A stretch of 64,000 nt of DNA from JBGSIC01 sp041751875. GTDB lineage: Bacteria > Bdellovibrionota > FAC87 > UBA2466 > JACKAF01. Shown in pieces: positions 24,919 to 34,250 of this stretch (its first letter is position 1; each line of letters starts with the position of its first letter). The notes below the pieces were generated by a model. It saw only the letters and a list, made by a program, of their open reading frames with translations. It did not search any database and was not told where the DNA came from. A program made the position numbers and the translations under genes. Location: assembly GCA_041751875.1 (NCBI GenBank), contig JBGSIC010000018.1:123124-187123 (forward strand), given 5' to 3'.

Positions 24919-26700
24919 ATGAAGGCGCGTAAGCTACGAATCTCTTTTTTACTTGTCCTTTTTGCGTGGACAGTGATCGGGGCCGAAGATTCATCCGTTG
25001 TTCAAACTCACTCACATCTTCACGAACTCACCCTGCACGAACTGACCCTTTTGAAAAATGATGCGAAAGTGTTCCTCTCTCCTGAGGTACTCCAACTTCT
25101 CAAACAGCAGCTGAAGAAAACTTCCGAGGAAGACAAGGTTAGCGAACATTTTATTACGGGGGAGCAAGTGCACGCGCTGGCTGAAACAGGAATTCCCGCT
25201 TCACCCGATCTGCTGGCGGCTCTTCGCCTCGCGAACGCGTCGGTTTCCAAAAAAGACTTACCGGTTGCCGCTCGAAAAGTTCTTATCGCTGACCTGGAGG
25301 AGTGGAAGCTTTCGCCGGCCAACCCCATTCTGCTGGACAAAAATCTTACTCAAAAAGTGAATGAAGTTGTCGGTGGTGGCAACGATCGCGATCTGACTTT
25401 AGGAGACATTAAAGAGTTTGGCAGAAAAATAGCAGGCAAAGAAACGCGACTGACCGAGGACGAATGGCGCGATCTGTTGGGTCTCACTCGATTGAATCTG
25501 AGATCCCTGGTGGGACCAGAGTTTTTGCACTCCTTCGGGAAAGAAGTGAAAAAGCGCTCCAGTGATTTGTTTCTTGAACGTGACGCCTTGAAAGAAAAGC
25601 CGGTCCCGGCAAAGAGGGCCGAAGGCGAAGCGGCACCGGATTCACTTCCGGGTATTGAAAATAAAGGCACCCCCACACCGGGAAAACAAAAAACCAAGCA
25701 CTCCGCCCCAGAGCTACTCCTACCGGAACGAAGTGAAGGACCTTCTTTTGCCTCCAATACCCCGGTTCCGGGTACGGGTCTCAAAAATATTGGAAGCGGT
25801 GCTCCGATTTCTCCGAGCTTTTTTAATGCAGGCAGTAGCGGAACGGCGCCGAGGGTAGTTTTTCGCAAGGGATCCGATTCCAACTCCGGAACGCCCGACG
25901 GAAAAATGGGCGTGGTTGGCGCCAACCCACCGGACTCGGTAACCCGTAACGCACTTCTAGGCGCGCTCGATGAAAAACGTGCGCTCGGGGAAGATCGTTT
26001 GAGCACGGATATGACGACCTTGTTTCCCCTTTCAGGAAAAGCGGCGTGCAAGATGACGAACCTAAAGAAAGTTTTTAATGGCTTTTCCTGTGAAGCGGTT
26101 TTTGCCACAGCCAAACACTGCACGCAAAGCTCAGAGACAGGAGAGCGGGCGGCGGAATTTGATTTAGGAGCGATGGGAAGCTTTCAAGTGACACCCAGAG
26201 GCGGAATTGGATCGGCTCGGGTCGAGTCCCCTCAGAGTGGTGGCCGAATTGCGGGCGCCGACATCGCGGCGATTCACGTAGAAAAACCTGGTCACTGTCC
26301 GTCCGATAGCGAAATTCCCACCTTTAAAATTGCTTATCGTCAGCCTACTGGAGGCGTCATTTTGGATGGTCAGGATCTGGTGATTGGTGGCATCAAGGAA
26401 TCGGGTTCTACTTTACTCGAAGTAAATTTGAACGATCCAGCAAACCGAGTGGGTATTTATCCCGGTAATTCAGGTGGAGGATCTTTCAATCTGGATCCTG
26501 ACGGCCAGCTGGTCTTTAACGGAATCATCTCTGCCAAATTTACGGCTTCTCAATTTGCGGATCGTCTCGGCCTAGTCGAAGGTCAGGGACCGGTTCAAGA
26601 ATGGTTTCGTGAACAGGTGGAAGGCAAGGCATCGTACTTCCAGTTCGCGGACAACAACCCGCCCACTCAGCGTCGCCGACCGCATCAGCACGTCCACTAG
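24919..26700 (+). CDS. Large exported trypsin-like serine protease
   Basis: A 593-residue protein starting at ATG 24919 (AAAGGA site) with a signal peptide (LRISFLLVLFAWTVIGA). Residues 30-210 are helical and charged and include a short duplicated HELTLHELTLL; residues 220-350 are low-complexity Pro/Gly/Ser; the C-terminal part is S1 protease-like. The histidine is in TAKHC, the aspartate in ADIAAIHVE, and the serine in YPGNSGGGSF (about residue 518), where GNSGG replaces GDSGG. The Asp-to-Asn change next to the nucleophile is tolerated in some bacterial families. The role of the N-terminal half is unknown; it may be a propeptide or targeting region. Confidence 0.8.
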   Translation: MKARKLRISFLLVLFAWTVIGAEDSSVVQTHSHLHELTLHELTLLKNDAKVFLSPEVLQLLKQQLKKTSEEDKVSEHFITGEQVHALAETGIPASPDLLAALRLANASVSKKDLPVAARKVLIADLEEWKLSPANPILLDKNLTQKVNEVVGGGNDRDLTLGDIKEFGRKIAGKETRLTEDEWRDLLGLTRLNLRSLVGPEFLHSFGKEVKKRSSDLFLERDALKEKPVPAKRAEGEAAPDSLPGIENKGTPTPGKQKTKHSAPELLLPERSEGPSFASNTPVPGTGLKNIGSGAPISPSFFNAGSSGTAPRVVFRKGSDSNSGTPDGKMGVVGANPPDSVTRNALLGALDEKRALGEDRLSTDMTTLFPLSGKAACKMTNLKKVFNGFSCEAVFATAKHCTQSSETGERAAEFDLGAMGSFQVTPRGGIGSARVESPQSGGRIAGADIAAIHVEKPGHCPSDSEIPTFKIAYRQPTGGVILDGQDLVIGGIKESGSTLLEVNLNDPANRVGIYPGNSGGGSFNLDPDGQLVFNGIISAKFTASQFADRLGLVEGQGPVQEWFREQVEGKASYFQFADNNPPTQRRRPHQHVH

Positions 26701-26820
26701 ACCTTGTTGGTGTCATTCCTTCCGAAAAAGTGAAAATCTCAAAAACCGTCCAAGTTTGACACGGTTTACGGTCGTTGCTAGCCTCGCCGTTCGATTGATT
26801 GGGGTAAGAGGTTTTAATTC

Positions 26821-27639
26821 ATGAAGTTTGTGTATTTTTCTATTTTGGCCCTCGTGCCTCTCTGTCTTTTGTCTTGCCGGGAAACCACCAGTTCTTTGGG
26901 GACCTCAGTCGTTCCCGCTCATGTCACAGTTAAAGATGGTTTAGGCCTACCTGCGCAACCTGACGCGAGTGAGCTTCGGGTTTGGGATGAACGCCGCATC
27001 TCGGTGGTGAGTTTGAAGGTATTGGGTCATCCCATGCCAGAGTACCAGAAGCGTGTTTCCCGTTTCGATGTGGGCGTGGCGCTCGTGGGGGAAGGGGAGG
27101 AAGCTAGCTGCGTTCTTCTCGAACCTCAACCCGAATATTACCAAAGTCTGCCGTGGGCACCGCTTGATTTCTATTTTAACGCACCAGAAGCTGTAAAGGC
27201 CGACTTACATCGTGGCGAGGCGGATGTCTTTTTCGTGGGCGACGAACAAAATCGAGCCGCCTCCGAGATGTTTTCCTATGACACCGTTCTGATGGACCAG
27301 AACGCTCCCGAAATTCAGTTTTTAGAAACTTACCGCGAACCTACCCAGGTGACTTTTTACATAGGTTTCGACAAGGGAAGCCTGAAATACAACGGTCTTT
27401 TGCGGGTTAGGGCGGTCAAAGAGAATGGCGGTTGTGTCGCAGAAGCGCGTTTGTGCAATGCCATTATCAAAACTGCCGAGGGGCATACCTGCGATCCAGA
27501 AGGGTGGACAAAGCGCATAGATGAAATTCGCGCGCACGTGGACATGAAGGGGGTGTTCACGGGTAACCCCGTCTCAAAACTCGATGTTCGTGTGATTAAT
27601 TCCAAGACACCCGAGTACGAGGTTGTAGCCGATCTCTAG
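26821..27639 (+). CDS. Lipoprotein of unknown function
   Basis: A 272-residue protein with a signal sequence ending in the lipobox LLSC (cysteine about 19). The mature part is predicted beta-rich and contains a few cysteines (SCVLL, GGCVAEARLC, HTCDPEG), possibly disulfide-bonded. No family recognised. It precedes the pseudouridine synthase gene by about 40 bases and lies about 120 bases after the large protease. Confidence 0.75.
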   Translation: MKFVYFSILALVPLCLLSCRETTSSLGTSVVPAHVTVKDGLGLPAQPDASELRVWDERRISVVSLKVLGHPMPEYQKRVSRFDVGVALVGEGEEASCVLLEPQPEYYQSLPWAPLDFYFNAPEAVKADLHRGEADVFFVGDEQNRAASEMFSYDTVLMDQNAPEIQFLETYREPTQVTFYIGFDKGSLKYNGLLRVRAVKENGGCVAEARLCNAIIKTAEGHTCDPEGWTKRIDEIRAHVDMKGVFTGNPVSKLDVRVINSKTPEYEVVADL

Positions 27640-27679
27640 TTTCGATACCCATCACGTTCTTACTCAGCGCCCCTCCTTA

Positions 27680-28519
27680 TTGAGCCAAATTCTTTGCGAG
27701 CAACTGCATTGCGGTTACGAAGAGAGCGTTTCTCTCTTGCGTCTCGGCGCAGTGTACGTTGATAAGGTACGAGTACGCGCTGATCTTTTAGTTCCTCCGA
27801 GCTATGTCCGCATTCACAACCGACCAAAGCGTTACAAAACAGACTCTATTGATTGGGCCGGGCGGATTGTCTTTGAAAATGAAAACTTTCTTGTCGTTGA
27901 TAAACCGGCTGGTGTTCCCGTTCCACCGACGGTGGACAACTTTCTCGAAAATACGAAGTACCATTTAGAACAGGTGAAAGCTTGTCCACTGTACGTCACT
28001 CACCGACTGGATACCTTAACCGAGGGCCTACTACTTTTGGCCAAGACCCCTTCGTTTCAAAGCGCGTTTAATCGTCTTTTAGCGGAAGGGAGGGTAGAAA
28101 AAGAGTATGAGGCGCTGACTCGTTCACTCGTGCCTGTTGGGTTGCACGAGCACTACATGGAGCCCGGCATCTATTCTCCGAAACGTGTCCTTGCTGAGGC
28201 AAGACCGGGTTGGAAACTTTGCCAGCTGGAAGTGCTATCCTGCGTTGCTCGTGAAAAGGTTTTTGCTTCTCGTATTCGGCTCATGACAGGGCGAACCCAT
28301 CAGATTCGGGTGCAGTTTCAGGCGATGGGACACGCTTTAGTGGGAGACCCTTTGTACGGAACCGAAACAGAGTCGTCGCCCGCCTTAGGATTACGTGCGG
28401 GTAAATTAGAGTTTACTTGCCCACTGACTCGTCTTCATCACCGTGTTGAGGTGTGGGAAAGTACGCGAGCGCCGGCAGACTCGGAGAAGGTAACTTCCTT
28501 CTTCGCGAGTGCTGAATAG
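27680..28519 (+). CDS. RluA-family pseudouridine synthase
   Basis: A 279-residue RNA pseudouridine synthase. The catalytic motif HRLDTLTEGLLLLAK contains the nucleophilic aspartate; VVDKPAGVPV, EKEYEAL, TGRTHQIRVQFQAMGHALVGDPLYG and LHHR complete the family pattern. The N-terminal 40 residues resemble the S4-like part seen in some RluA proteins. The target uridine is not predictable. The start is uncertain: a TTG at 27680 is the first candidate, with no clear ribosome site, and in-frame sequence before it has no better codon before a stop at 27626. Confidence 0.87.
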   Translation: MSQILCEQLHCGYEESVSLLRLGAVYVDKVRVRADLLVPPSYVRIHNRPKRYKTDSIDWAGRIVFENENFLVVDKPAGVPVPPTVDNFLENTKYHLEQVKACPLYVTHRLDTLTEGLLLLAKTPSFQSAFNRLLAEGRVEKEYEALTRSLVPVGLHEHYMEPGIYSPKRVLAEARPGWKLCQLEVLSCVAREKVFASRIRLMTGRTHQIRVQFQAMGHALVGDPLYGTETESSPALGLRAGKLEFTCPLTRLHHRVEVWESTRAPADSEKVTSFFASAE

Positions 28520-28612
28520 GAAACTTGTCCGAAGCGTTTGGCATTCAGATGGGATCTCCAGCCTTCGGGAACATGTGCTTGCCACTAAGTAGGATTGAGG
28601 CCCTCAGGTACA

Positions 28613-29554
28613 TTAGGTCTTGGGTTGGTGGGTTACGGGCGGAACTTTTTCGAGTTTCAACACGATGGCTCCCCCTTGCATCACGGAGACGGTACCCGAC
28701 GATTCCGAAACGACTACCGCAATAGCGCTTTTGCAGCGATGAGTAATCGCCGCCGCAGCGGCGTGACGAGCACCGAGACCCGGATCCAGTCGAAGTGAAG
28801 CACTGCTGTGAGCACCAAGATACGTTCCGGCTGATTCCACGGTACCGTTGGGTTCAATAATGATCGCACCGTCCAGCGCGCTGAACTCTCGCAAGGTTTC
28901 GAAAAATTCCGGATTGTCGATATTTCTGGCTTTCTTCGGGTGCCCTTCCAAGGGATTGAGAATTAGCTGATGAGTGTAAGGTTTGAGCTCCTCTAGTTTT
29001 CCAATCAGGAGCATCAAGCCGATCGCTCTACCTTCTCGTCCTTCTGAAGATAAGCGAAGTGCGCAATGGATAGCGCGCTCCAAAACATGACCCGGTAAAC
29101 CAATCTTTGCGAACGCTTTAGCCTGTCGTTGGTACCACGGAAAATCCCGCTTGGGATTGAGTATCATCAACGTATCTAATCGTCCTGAAGCGTATTCACC
29201 CGAAAGGGCGACCACGCTTTTCTCCGGTTCCATAAAGCCTTGGGTTACAGAAAGAAAAAGGCCGACCCGTAGCTGACTAATTCGAGTGAGCGGGCTTTTG
29301 GGAACATGGATCAGAATGTCGGATTTCACGAACTCGGGCGGCAATACATGGTCATCCATGGTGACCCAAGCAATGCGCTCTTCGTTACGGCGCTTGGCAA
29401 TGTTCATGAAGTCGCTGTTTTTGTTTAGCTGAATAAGAAGGCGGTGAATCTGCAGATCGCGGCAAATGGCAAAAGCGTGTTCAAACAGAGACTCTGTTTC
29501 TTGCTTTTCGAATCCGGATAAAAATCGGTTGATCACGCGCCTGCCTTTGACCAA
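28613..29554 (-). CDS. Diadenylate cyclase (DAC domain, DacZ-like architecture)
   Basis: A 313-residue protein with a C-terminal DisA_N/DAC domain that makes c-di-AMP from two ATP. The signature DGAIII (Asp228-Gly-Ala) and GARHAAAAAIT (Arg263-His264) are present, plus EGREGRAIG, the conserved loop at the start of the domain. RHA in place of the common RHR is seen in some members. Residues 1-160 are an alpha/beta region rather than the membrane helices of CdaA or the DNA-binding part of DisA, so the layout is closest to the DacZ/CdaZ type. The start is unclear (TTG at 29554, or GTG six codons later). A terminator separates it from the upstream DoxX gene. Confidence 0.85.
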   Translation of the reverse strand: MVKGRRVINRFLSGFEKQETESLFEHAFAICRDLQIHRLLIQLNKNSDFMNIAKRRNEERIAWVTMDDHVLPPEFVKSDILIHVPKSPLTRISQLRVGLFLSVTQGFMEPEKSVVALSGEYASGRLDTLMILNPKRDFPWYQRQAKAFAKIGLPGHVLERAIHCALRLSSEGREGRAIGLMLLIGKLEELKPYTHQLILNPLEGHPKKARNIDNPEFFETLREFSALDGAIIIEPNGTVESAGTYLGAHSSASLRLDPGLGARHAAAAAITHRCKSAIAVVVSESSGTVSVMQGGAIVLKLEKVPPVTHQPKT

Positions 29555-29597
29555 GGCTACAATGCGAATCGCGATAGTTCAAATACGGAAAAAGGCT

Positions 29598-29623
29598 AGG
29601 AGGCGTGGTTTCCCACGCCTCCT
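29598..29623 (-). terminator. Rho-independent terminator after the DoxX gene
   Basis: A perfect 11-base stem (AGGAGGCGTGG/CCACGCCTCCT) with a TTTC loop. On the minus strand it is followed by a run of T within a few bases, so it ends transcription of the DoxX gene. Confidence 0.85.
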
Positions 29624-29640
29624 ATAAAATGCCAGATGTC

Positions 29641-30039
29641 CTAAGATTGCTGGATGGGGGTAGCTTTTTTGGTGAAAAGCCCGGCGTAGTAAGCGCGGTA
29701 TGCCCAAGTCAGGTAGACCCAAATGAGCAGCGCGATGGATCCGGCCGGTAGACCATTGGGGTCCAAGAAAAGGTGCAACGCGACGATGTTCAATACGATG
29801 GGAGCGAGCATGACCAGCGCGAGAGGCACGAAAAGACCACTGAGCAGGAGTGCTCCACAAACCACTTCGGTCAACTTCACGAAGGGAAGCAGATAGCCTG
29901 ATTCTACAAAGGACATCATTAGGTTCATCGCTCCCTGACTCATGGGCGGCGGGGTTATGAACATTAAAAATCCGTTGAGCCCAAAGATAAAGAATATCAG
30001 TCCCAAGAATATGCGTGCAATTGTCGGAAGCTTTTTCAT
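29641..30039 (-). CDS. DoxX-family membrane protein
   Basis: A 132-residue protein with four hydrophobic helices. IARIFLGLIFFIFGLNGF is the typical DoxX opening, followed by a FVKLTEVVCGALLLSGLFVP stretch and an aromatic third helix region. DoxX-like proteins are inner-membrane proteins, some linked to quinone or thiol oxidation; the exact role is unknown. Transcription ends at the strong hairpin just after the stop. Confidence 0.87.
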   Translation of the reverse strand: MKKLPTIARIFLGLIFFIFGLNGFLMFITPPPMSQGAMNLMMSFVESGYLLPFVKLTEVVCGALLLSGLFVPLALVMLAPIVLNIVALHLFLDPNGLPAGSIALLIWVYLTWAYRAYYAGLFTKKATPIQQS

Positions 30040-30196
30040 GTTTCGATCCTCATGTTGCTTAATGCTTAGTTGTCTCCTCCGGTTGAAGGAGATGTTTTAT
30101 TGTATCCCAAAGGTTCATGGTGAGCCTTTTGATTCGATATGACGCGTACGCTTTGCCTTGCTAAGGAGTTAGGCTTCGAATGACGAAACGAAGGGT

Positions 30197-30991
30197 ATGA
30201 AACTCATTACTCTATTGTTTGTGGCAAACGTCCTGTGCGCTGGTGTTTGGGGAGCAGAATCTCAACCGGGAAGCGGAATGGGAAAGCAAACCCCTCCGCC
30301 CGACACGCGAGCGGTTGAGGGATTTATGGCGGAGAACGCGGGAAATCTCACGAAAGCCCGTGCCCTATACTTGAAGGGCTGCGAAGCCGGTGAGGGCGCC
30401 GCCTGTTTGGGGCTCGCGAAGCTTTCCAGCGAGAAATCTGTCGAGTACCGCAAATGGCTTGAGAAAGCGTGTGATCTGAAGGACTCGTTAGGATGTTATC
30501 TCAGCTCGGGAGTGGGGAAACGTTCTTTGTCAGATCAACGCACCTTCTTGCGCAAAGCTTGCGAACTTGGGTTAGGGCAGGGCTGTTATCAATATGGTGA
30601 ACTTGGCCCCGTAGAGGATTCAAAAGATCGCATACGCTGGTACGGCAAGGGGTGTGTGCTGATGCATTGGGAAAGCTGTAACCAGATGGGAATTCTCACC
30701 CATCAATCGGGAAAATCAGAAGAGGCAAAGAAAATCTTTGCTTCTCTGTGCGACCAGAAACCCGAACTCGGTTGCAATAATTTGGGGATAGTTGAAAAAG
30801 CTCTCGGCAAAAAAGATCTCGCGCGCGCAGCGTTTGAGAAGGCGTGCCATCGCGCCAAAGACTATGGAGGATGCAATAGTTTGGGGGCTTTGGAAAAAGA
30901 GATGGGAAATCTTCAGGCAGCGCAAAAACTTTATCAGCTGGCTTGTAATCATGGGAACCAGCTCGCCTGCGCGAATGGGAAAGTGAAATAA
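30197..30991 (+). CDS. Exported Sel1-like repeat protein
   Basis: A 264-residue protein with a signal peptide (MKLITLLFVANVLCAGVWG) and tandem Sel1-like repeats of about 32-36 residues, each with a pair of cysteines in the pattern KACELGLGQGC or KGCEAGEGAAC. This Cys-paired form is the type found in Helicobacter Hcp proteins, where each repeat is closed by a disulfide. Two linked TPR-like helices per repeat suggest a protein-binding scaffold in the periplasm or outside the cell. Confidence 0.88.
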   Translation: MKLITLLFVANVLCAGVWGAESQPGSGMGKQTPPPDTRAVEGFMAENAGNLTKARALYLKGCEAGEGAACLGLAKLSSEKSVEYRKWLEKACDLKDSLGCYLSSGVGKRSLSDQRTFLRKACELGLGQGCYQYGELGPVEDSKDRIRWYGKGCVLMHWESCNQMGILTHQSGKSEEAKKIFASLCDQKPELGCNNLGIVEKALGKKDLARAAFEKACHRAKDYGGCNSLGALEKEMGNLQAAQKLYQLACNHGNQLACANGKVK

Positions 30992-31030
30992 GCATTGAAG
31001 CGTGTGCTGAGTCCGCGCTACGTTTAGATC

Positions 31031-31804
31031 ATGTCGGAAAATGCGTTGCCTCGGTTTGCCGTAGGGCAGTTTTTGCAGGGCCTCGCCGTCCCATGGCGCG
31101 GGTATCAATTCCTAAAAGCCAACCCTCAGTTGTGGCGATACGGCGCGATCCCTCTTTTTTTGAATCTTCTCATTTCGGTGGCGATGAGCGGGGTGCTCTA
31201 CTGGCTTAGCCAAAATCTGTGGGATCGTCTGAGTCCTTTTTTTCCGGTCGGTTGGTTTGGATCGGTGCTTAGTGTAGTTGCGGGAATTCTTATTTTTTTA
31301 TTGAGTGTCGGGCTCGTAATGGCGCTTTGGATGCTCGTAGGAGCTCTTCTTTGCGGCATTTTTTATAGTTCTCTGGCGATGCAAGTAGAACTAAAGCTTG
31401 GAGTCGATCGCTCGAATTTGCGTGAGGTGCCTTTGCATCTCGAAGTTCTCTACACGCTCCGCACAACGTCCATATTAGTTTCCACCAACCTGGCTCTCCT
31501 TCTCCTCAACTTCGTCCCCGGTTTTGGGTCTCTTTTGGCTGGGGTGTTGGGCGCCTACGTGAGCTGCTTTTGGCTGGGGTGGGAGTTTTTTGATTACCCG
31601 CTTTCCTTACGGGCTCTGGATTTTCGTAGCAAACGGGTCTTTATCAAAAAGCACCGTTTTTATACCCTGGGAATGGGAGCTGCCGTGATTTTGTTCACGT
31701 TTATTCCCATTTTAGGGCCTTTTTGCCTTACCACTGCCGTAGTGGGAAGCGTTCTTCTTCATGCCCGCCTTGCCCATCCCCCCCAGGCTGCACTTCCGAG
31801 ATAA
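31031..31804 (+). CDS. EI24/CysZ-like membrane protein
   Basis: A 257-residue integral membrane protein of the EI24 domain family, with several long hydrophobic helices (for example AIPLFLNLLISVAMSGVLYW and a Leu-rich third segment), a central WLGWEFFDYPLS motif and RALDFRSKRVFIKKHR, all of which fit the family. Some members such as CysZ carry sulfate, but family members are diverse, so substrate is open. The next gene starts about 50 bases after its stop. Confidence 0.85.
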   Translation: MSENALPRFAVGQFLQGLAVPWRGYQFLKANPQLWRYGAIPLFLNLLISVAMSGVLYWLSQNLWDRLSPFFPVGWFGSVLSVVAGILIFLLSVGLVMALWMLVGALLCGIFYSSLAMQVELKLGVDRSNLREVPLHLEVLYTLRTTSILVSTNLALLLLNFVPGFGSLLAGVLGAYVSCFWLGWEFFDYPLSLRALDFRSKRVFIKKHRFYTLGMGAAVILFTFIPILGPFCLTTAVVGSVLLHARLAHPPQAALPR

Positions 31805-31853
31805 GCCTAAAGTTTTTAAACTCTTAGGCCGATATTCCCATGAGGAGCCACCG

Positions 31854-32951
31854 ATGCATTCGTTGCGTCCGTACGCATTTCTATTCTGCCTAATTTTGAT
31901 TTCAGCGCCGGCGCACGCGTCCAAGGTGTTGAAACTGAGTAAGTCGGGCAAGTTTGTTGTGGTCTCCCACCGGCTTTCGCTTCCTTGGAGAAAAAAAGAA
32001 AAAGTTTGTTTGTTCCGAGGTACCTCTGAGATCGCTTGCGGCATGATCATGAAGGCGGGCAAAAAAGTCGCTGTCATGAAACTCATCAAGGAAAACGAGC
32101 AGCCAGCAGTAGGGGATGCGGTCCGACGTTATGCCTTTAAAAGCTGGATCGCGAAAAAAGCCGCGCAAAATGCTCCGGCACCTTCTCTGACGGAACTAGA
32201 CGCCAAGATTGCGGCCACGACCCCAAAGTCGGCACCCCCAGTGCGAACGGTCGTGCAAGAAAAAGTAGTTGCAGAAGCTCCCAAGCCGAAAGCACCTGAA
32301 CCTAAACTTGAGGTGCCGGATGCGCTCGCGAGTTTGGATGCGCCTTTGCCAGAATCAAAACCAGAGCCTCGTCAGCCCCAACTGGAACCAGAAATCACCG
32401 CGCCTCCTGTCACGGCTTCTGTCGTCAACAAGAAGGCTAAGAGAGGCAAACGGCAAGTCGCCGCGGCTGAGACCCTAAGCACGTCATACGGTGGACGCCG
32501 GCAGTACGGTCTAGCAATGACTCTGGGAGGCAGCGTCGGCCTTAATCATTTATTTCCTTCTTTTGGTTTGCAGTACCATCTCAACGAACGAGTTGGTTTG
32601 GGAGCAAGTGCGTTCGTGGTCACCAGTAAAAATGGGACGACCACACTTAGCGCGACAGGGTTTTACGTTAGTGGGCATTTCTATTTTGGCAAAACGAAAT
32701 ACCAAGGCCTTTGGTTGCAAGCGGGATTAGGTGGAGTGGGTTTTTCTGTGACCAGAGGGGCTACAGCGGAATCTGCTTTTCGCTTAGCGGTCCTCGGCAC
32801 TGCCGGCTGGCGCTTCCATTTTTCCAAATCCATCACTCTGGGGGCGGCTCTGGGAGGCCAGTTTATCGGAGACCCGAAATCCTCTCTCATCACCGTCGGC
32901 TTCAAGAACTTCCAGCCAACGGCAACGTTGGATCTCGGCATTCTGTTCTAA
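31854..32951 (+). CDS. Exported protein with C-terminal outer-membrane beta-barrel-like domain
   Basis: A 365-residue protein starting at ATG 31854 with a GAGGAG site; a longer frame would overlap the preceding gene. It has a signal peptide ending AHA, a basic domain of about 85 residues (KVLKLSKSGKFVVV), a Pro/Glu/Lys-rich linker (about 110-205), and a C-terminal region of alternating hydrophobic strands that ends in a terminal Phe (LDLGILF), typical of outer-membrane barrels. No named family recognised. The basic N-terminal part could bind peptidoglycan or another envelope polymer, but that is inference. Confidence 0.75.
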   Translation: MHSLRPYAFLFCLILISAPAHASKVLKLSKSGKFVVVSHRLSLPWRKKEKVCLFRGTSEIACGMIMKAGKKVAVMKLIKENEQPAVGDAVRRYAFKSWIAKKAAQNAPAPSLTELDAKIAATTPKSAPPVRTVVQEKVVAEAPKPKAPEPKLEVPDALASLDAPLPESKPEPRQPQLEPEITAPPVTASVVNKKAKRGKRQVAAAETLSTSYGGRRQYGLAMTLGGSVGLNHLFPSFGLQYHLNERVGLGASAFVVTSKNGTTTLSATGFYVSGHFYFGKTKYQGLWLQAGLGGVGFSVTRGATAESAFRLAVLGTAGWRFHFSKSITLGAALGGQFIGDPKSSLITVGFKNFQPTATLDLGILF

Positions 32952-33086
32952 AAGTTCCCCTCCGTTCTCACGAAGCTCTGCCATTCTGTCAAAATAGTGA
33001 CGTTATATCAAATGGTTATGTAGACCTTTCTCTGTTGCTTTCGAAACCCCAAAATAATATGATGCAGCTTGGCAAAACTGGAATTA

Positions 33087-34250
33087 ATGCGGAATCTGAT
33101 TCAAATTGGATGGCTCTTTTTCGTGGCGACGTCATTTGGCGCCGGCACCAGCGACGAATTGTGCCGTCGAAAAATTTCAGCCCAAGCCACATCTGAAACG
33201 GTTGTCTCTTCCACTGCAGAAACCCTAGTTGATGTCTCTCTTCCTAAACTGAAGAGCCACTTGCATTTAGTGGCACGAGTAGGAAAGCGTCCGCAATCCG
33301 CCGATCCCGTTTTTGTATTTTTGCCGGGCGGGCCAGGACTCAGCTCGCAAACGATGCGAAGCTTAGAAGAACTCAAGCGGTCTGCCGACTTAGTATTCGT
33401 AGATCCGCCGGGTACCGGGGGACATGGGCCTGCCGATTTTACCCAGTTTCGTTCGCGTGATGCTTTTTGGGAGGTTCTGCGTTCCATTGAAGTGGAACTC
33501 GCAAAACTTAACCGCCCGCTCATTTTGGTTGGGCATTCGTTTGGCGGCTTCTATGCGGGTTCTATAGCCCTAAGAGATTCATTGAACGGACTCGATATTC
33601 GCGGAGTCGTGTTCATCGCCACAGCCCTTCGTAAGAATACGTTTAATACGATTATGCCGGAACGCATTCGCCTTTATGAAAAGGCGCAGTCTGGTCAACA
33701 TGGATTTTCGCCTCTCGCGCACGCTCGGATGCACTACATGAACGAACCTAGCGCTGCCAATTATGCCGAGTGGGTGGCAAATTATGGACTTCTTATTTTT
33801 TCCGAAGAGTCACTTTCCCAGGGGCGCCGTTTGATTCTCGGAGACCCTCAGCATGGCAAGCCGGCCGACCAAGTTTGTCCTCGAAGCTCCGCCCATGTGA
33901 GAATGAATTGGGAGGAGCGCCAAAGAAATTTCTCTCGTAGGGCGAGGTGGATAACACCTGAATTCCTCTCACAATTTGATTTGGATCCAACGGAGGGTGA
34001 TACATTTTCGCGCCTTTTAAAGCAGTGGCCGGGGCGCAAAGCGGCGGTAGTCGGTTCGGCAGATATTTTGTTGAGCGTGCACGAATTAGGAGATGATGCT
34101 CTAGCGTCTGGCGTTGCTCGTGAGGATATCATCCTTGTTCCACGAGGCTCTCATTTTCCATTCTTAGAAGGGGCAGACTTGATCATAGATGGCCTAGAGG
34201 AACGTTTTTTGCGGCGGCCACATTTTACTCCGCCTCGACTCCCGCGTTAA
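33087..34250 (+). CDS. Exported alpha/beta hydrolase
   Basis: A 387-residue alpha/beta-hydrolase with a signal peptide (MRNLIQIGWLFFVATSFGAG). The oxyanion region FLPGGPG, the DPPGTGGHG turn and the nucleophile elbow GHSFGG (Ser) are clear; a C-terminal histidine in PRGSHFPFLEG completes the triad. GGPG plus GxSxGG is typical of proline iminopeptidase/epoxide hydrolase-like members, so an exported peptidase or esterase is likely. The ATG at 33087 is chosen; a TTG six codons upstream is also possible. It overlaps the convergent histidine kinase by 26 bases. Confidence 0.83.
   Translation: MRNLIQIGWLFFVATSFGAGTSDELCRRKISAQATSETVVSSTAETLVDVSLPKLKSHLHLVARVGKRPQSADPVFVFLPGGPGLSSQTMRSLEELKRSADLVFVDPPGTGGHGPADFTQFRSRDAFWEVLRSIEVELAKLNRPLILVGHSFGGFYAGSIALRDSLNGLDIRGVVFIATALRKNTFNTIMPERIRLYEKAQSGQHGFSPLAHARMHYMNEPSAANYAEWVANYGLLIFSEESLSQGRRLILGDPQHGKPADQVCPRSSAHVRMNWEERQRNFSRRARWITPEFLSQFDLDPTEGDTFSRLLKQWPGRKAAVVGSADILLSVHELGDDALASGVAREDIILVPRGSHFPFLEGADLIIDGLEERFLRRPHFTPPRLPR

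Noticed and set aside
25350..26123. 257-codon minus-strand frame, Ser/Pro rich
   Set aside because: Shadow of the protease gene at 24919-26700, whose signal peptide and catalytic motifs are on the plus strand.
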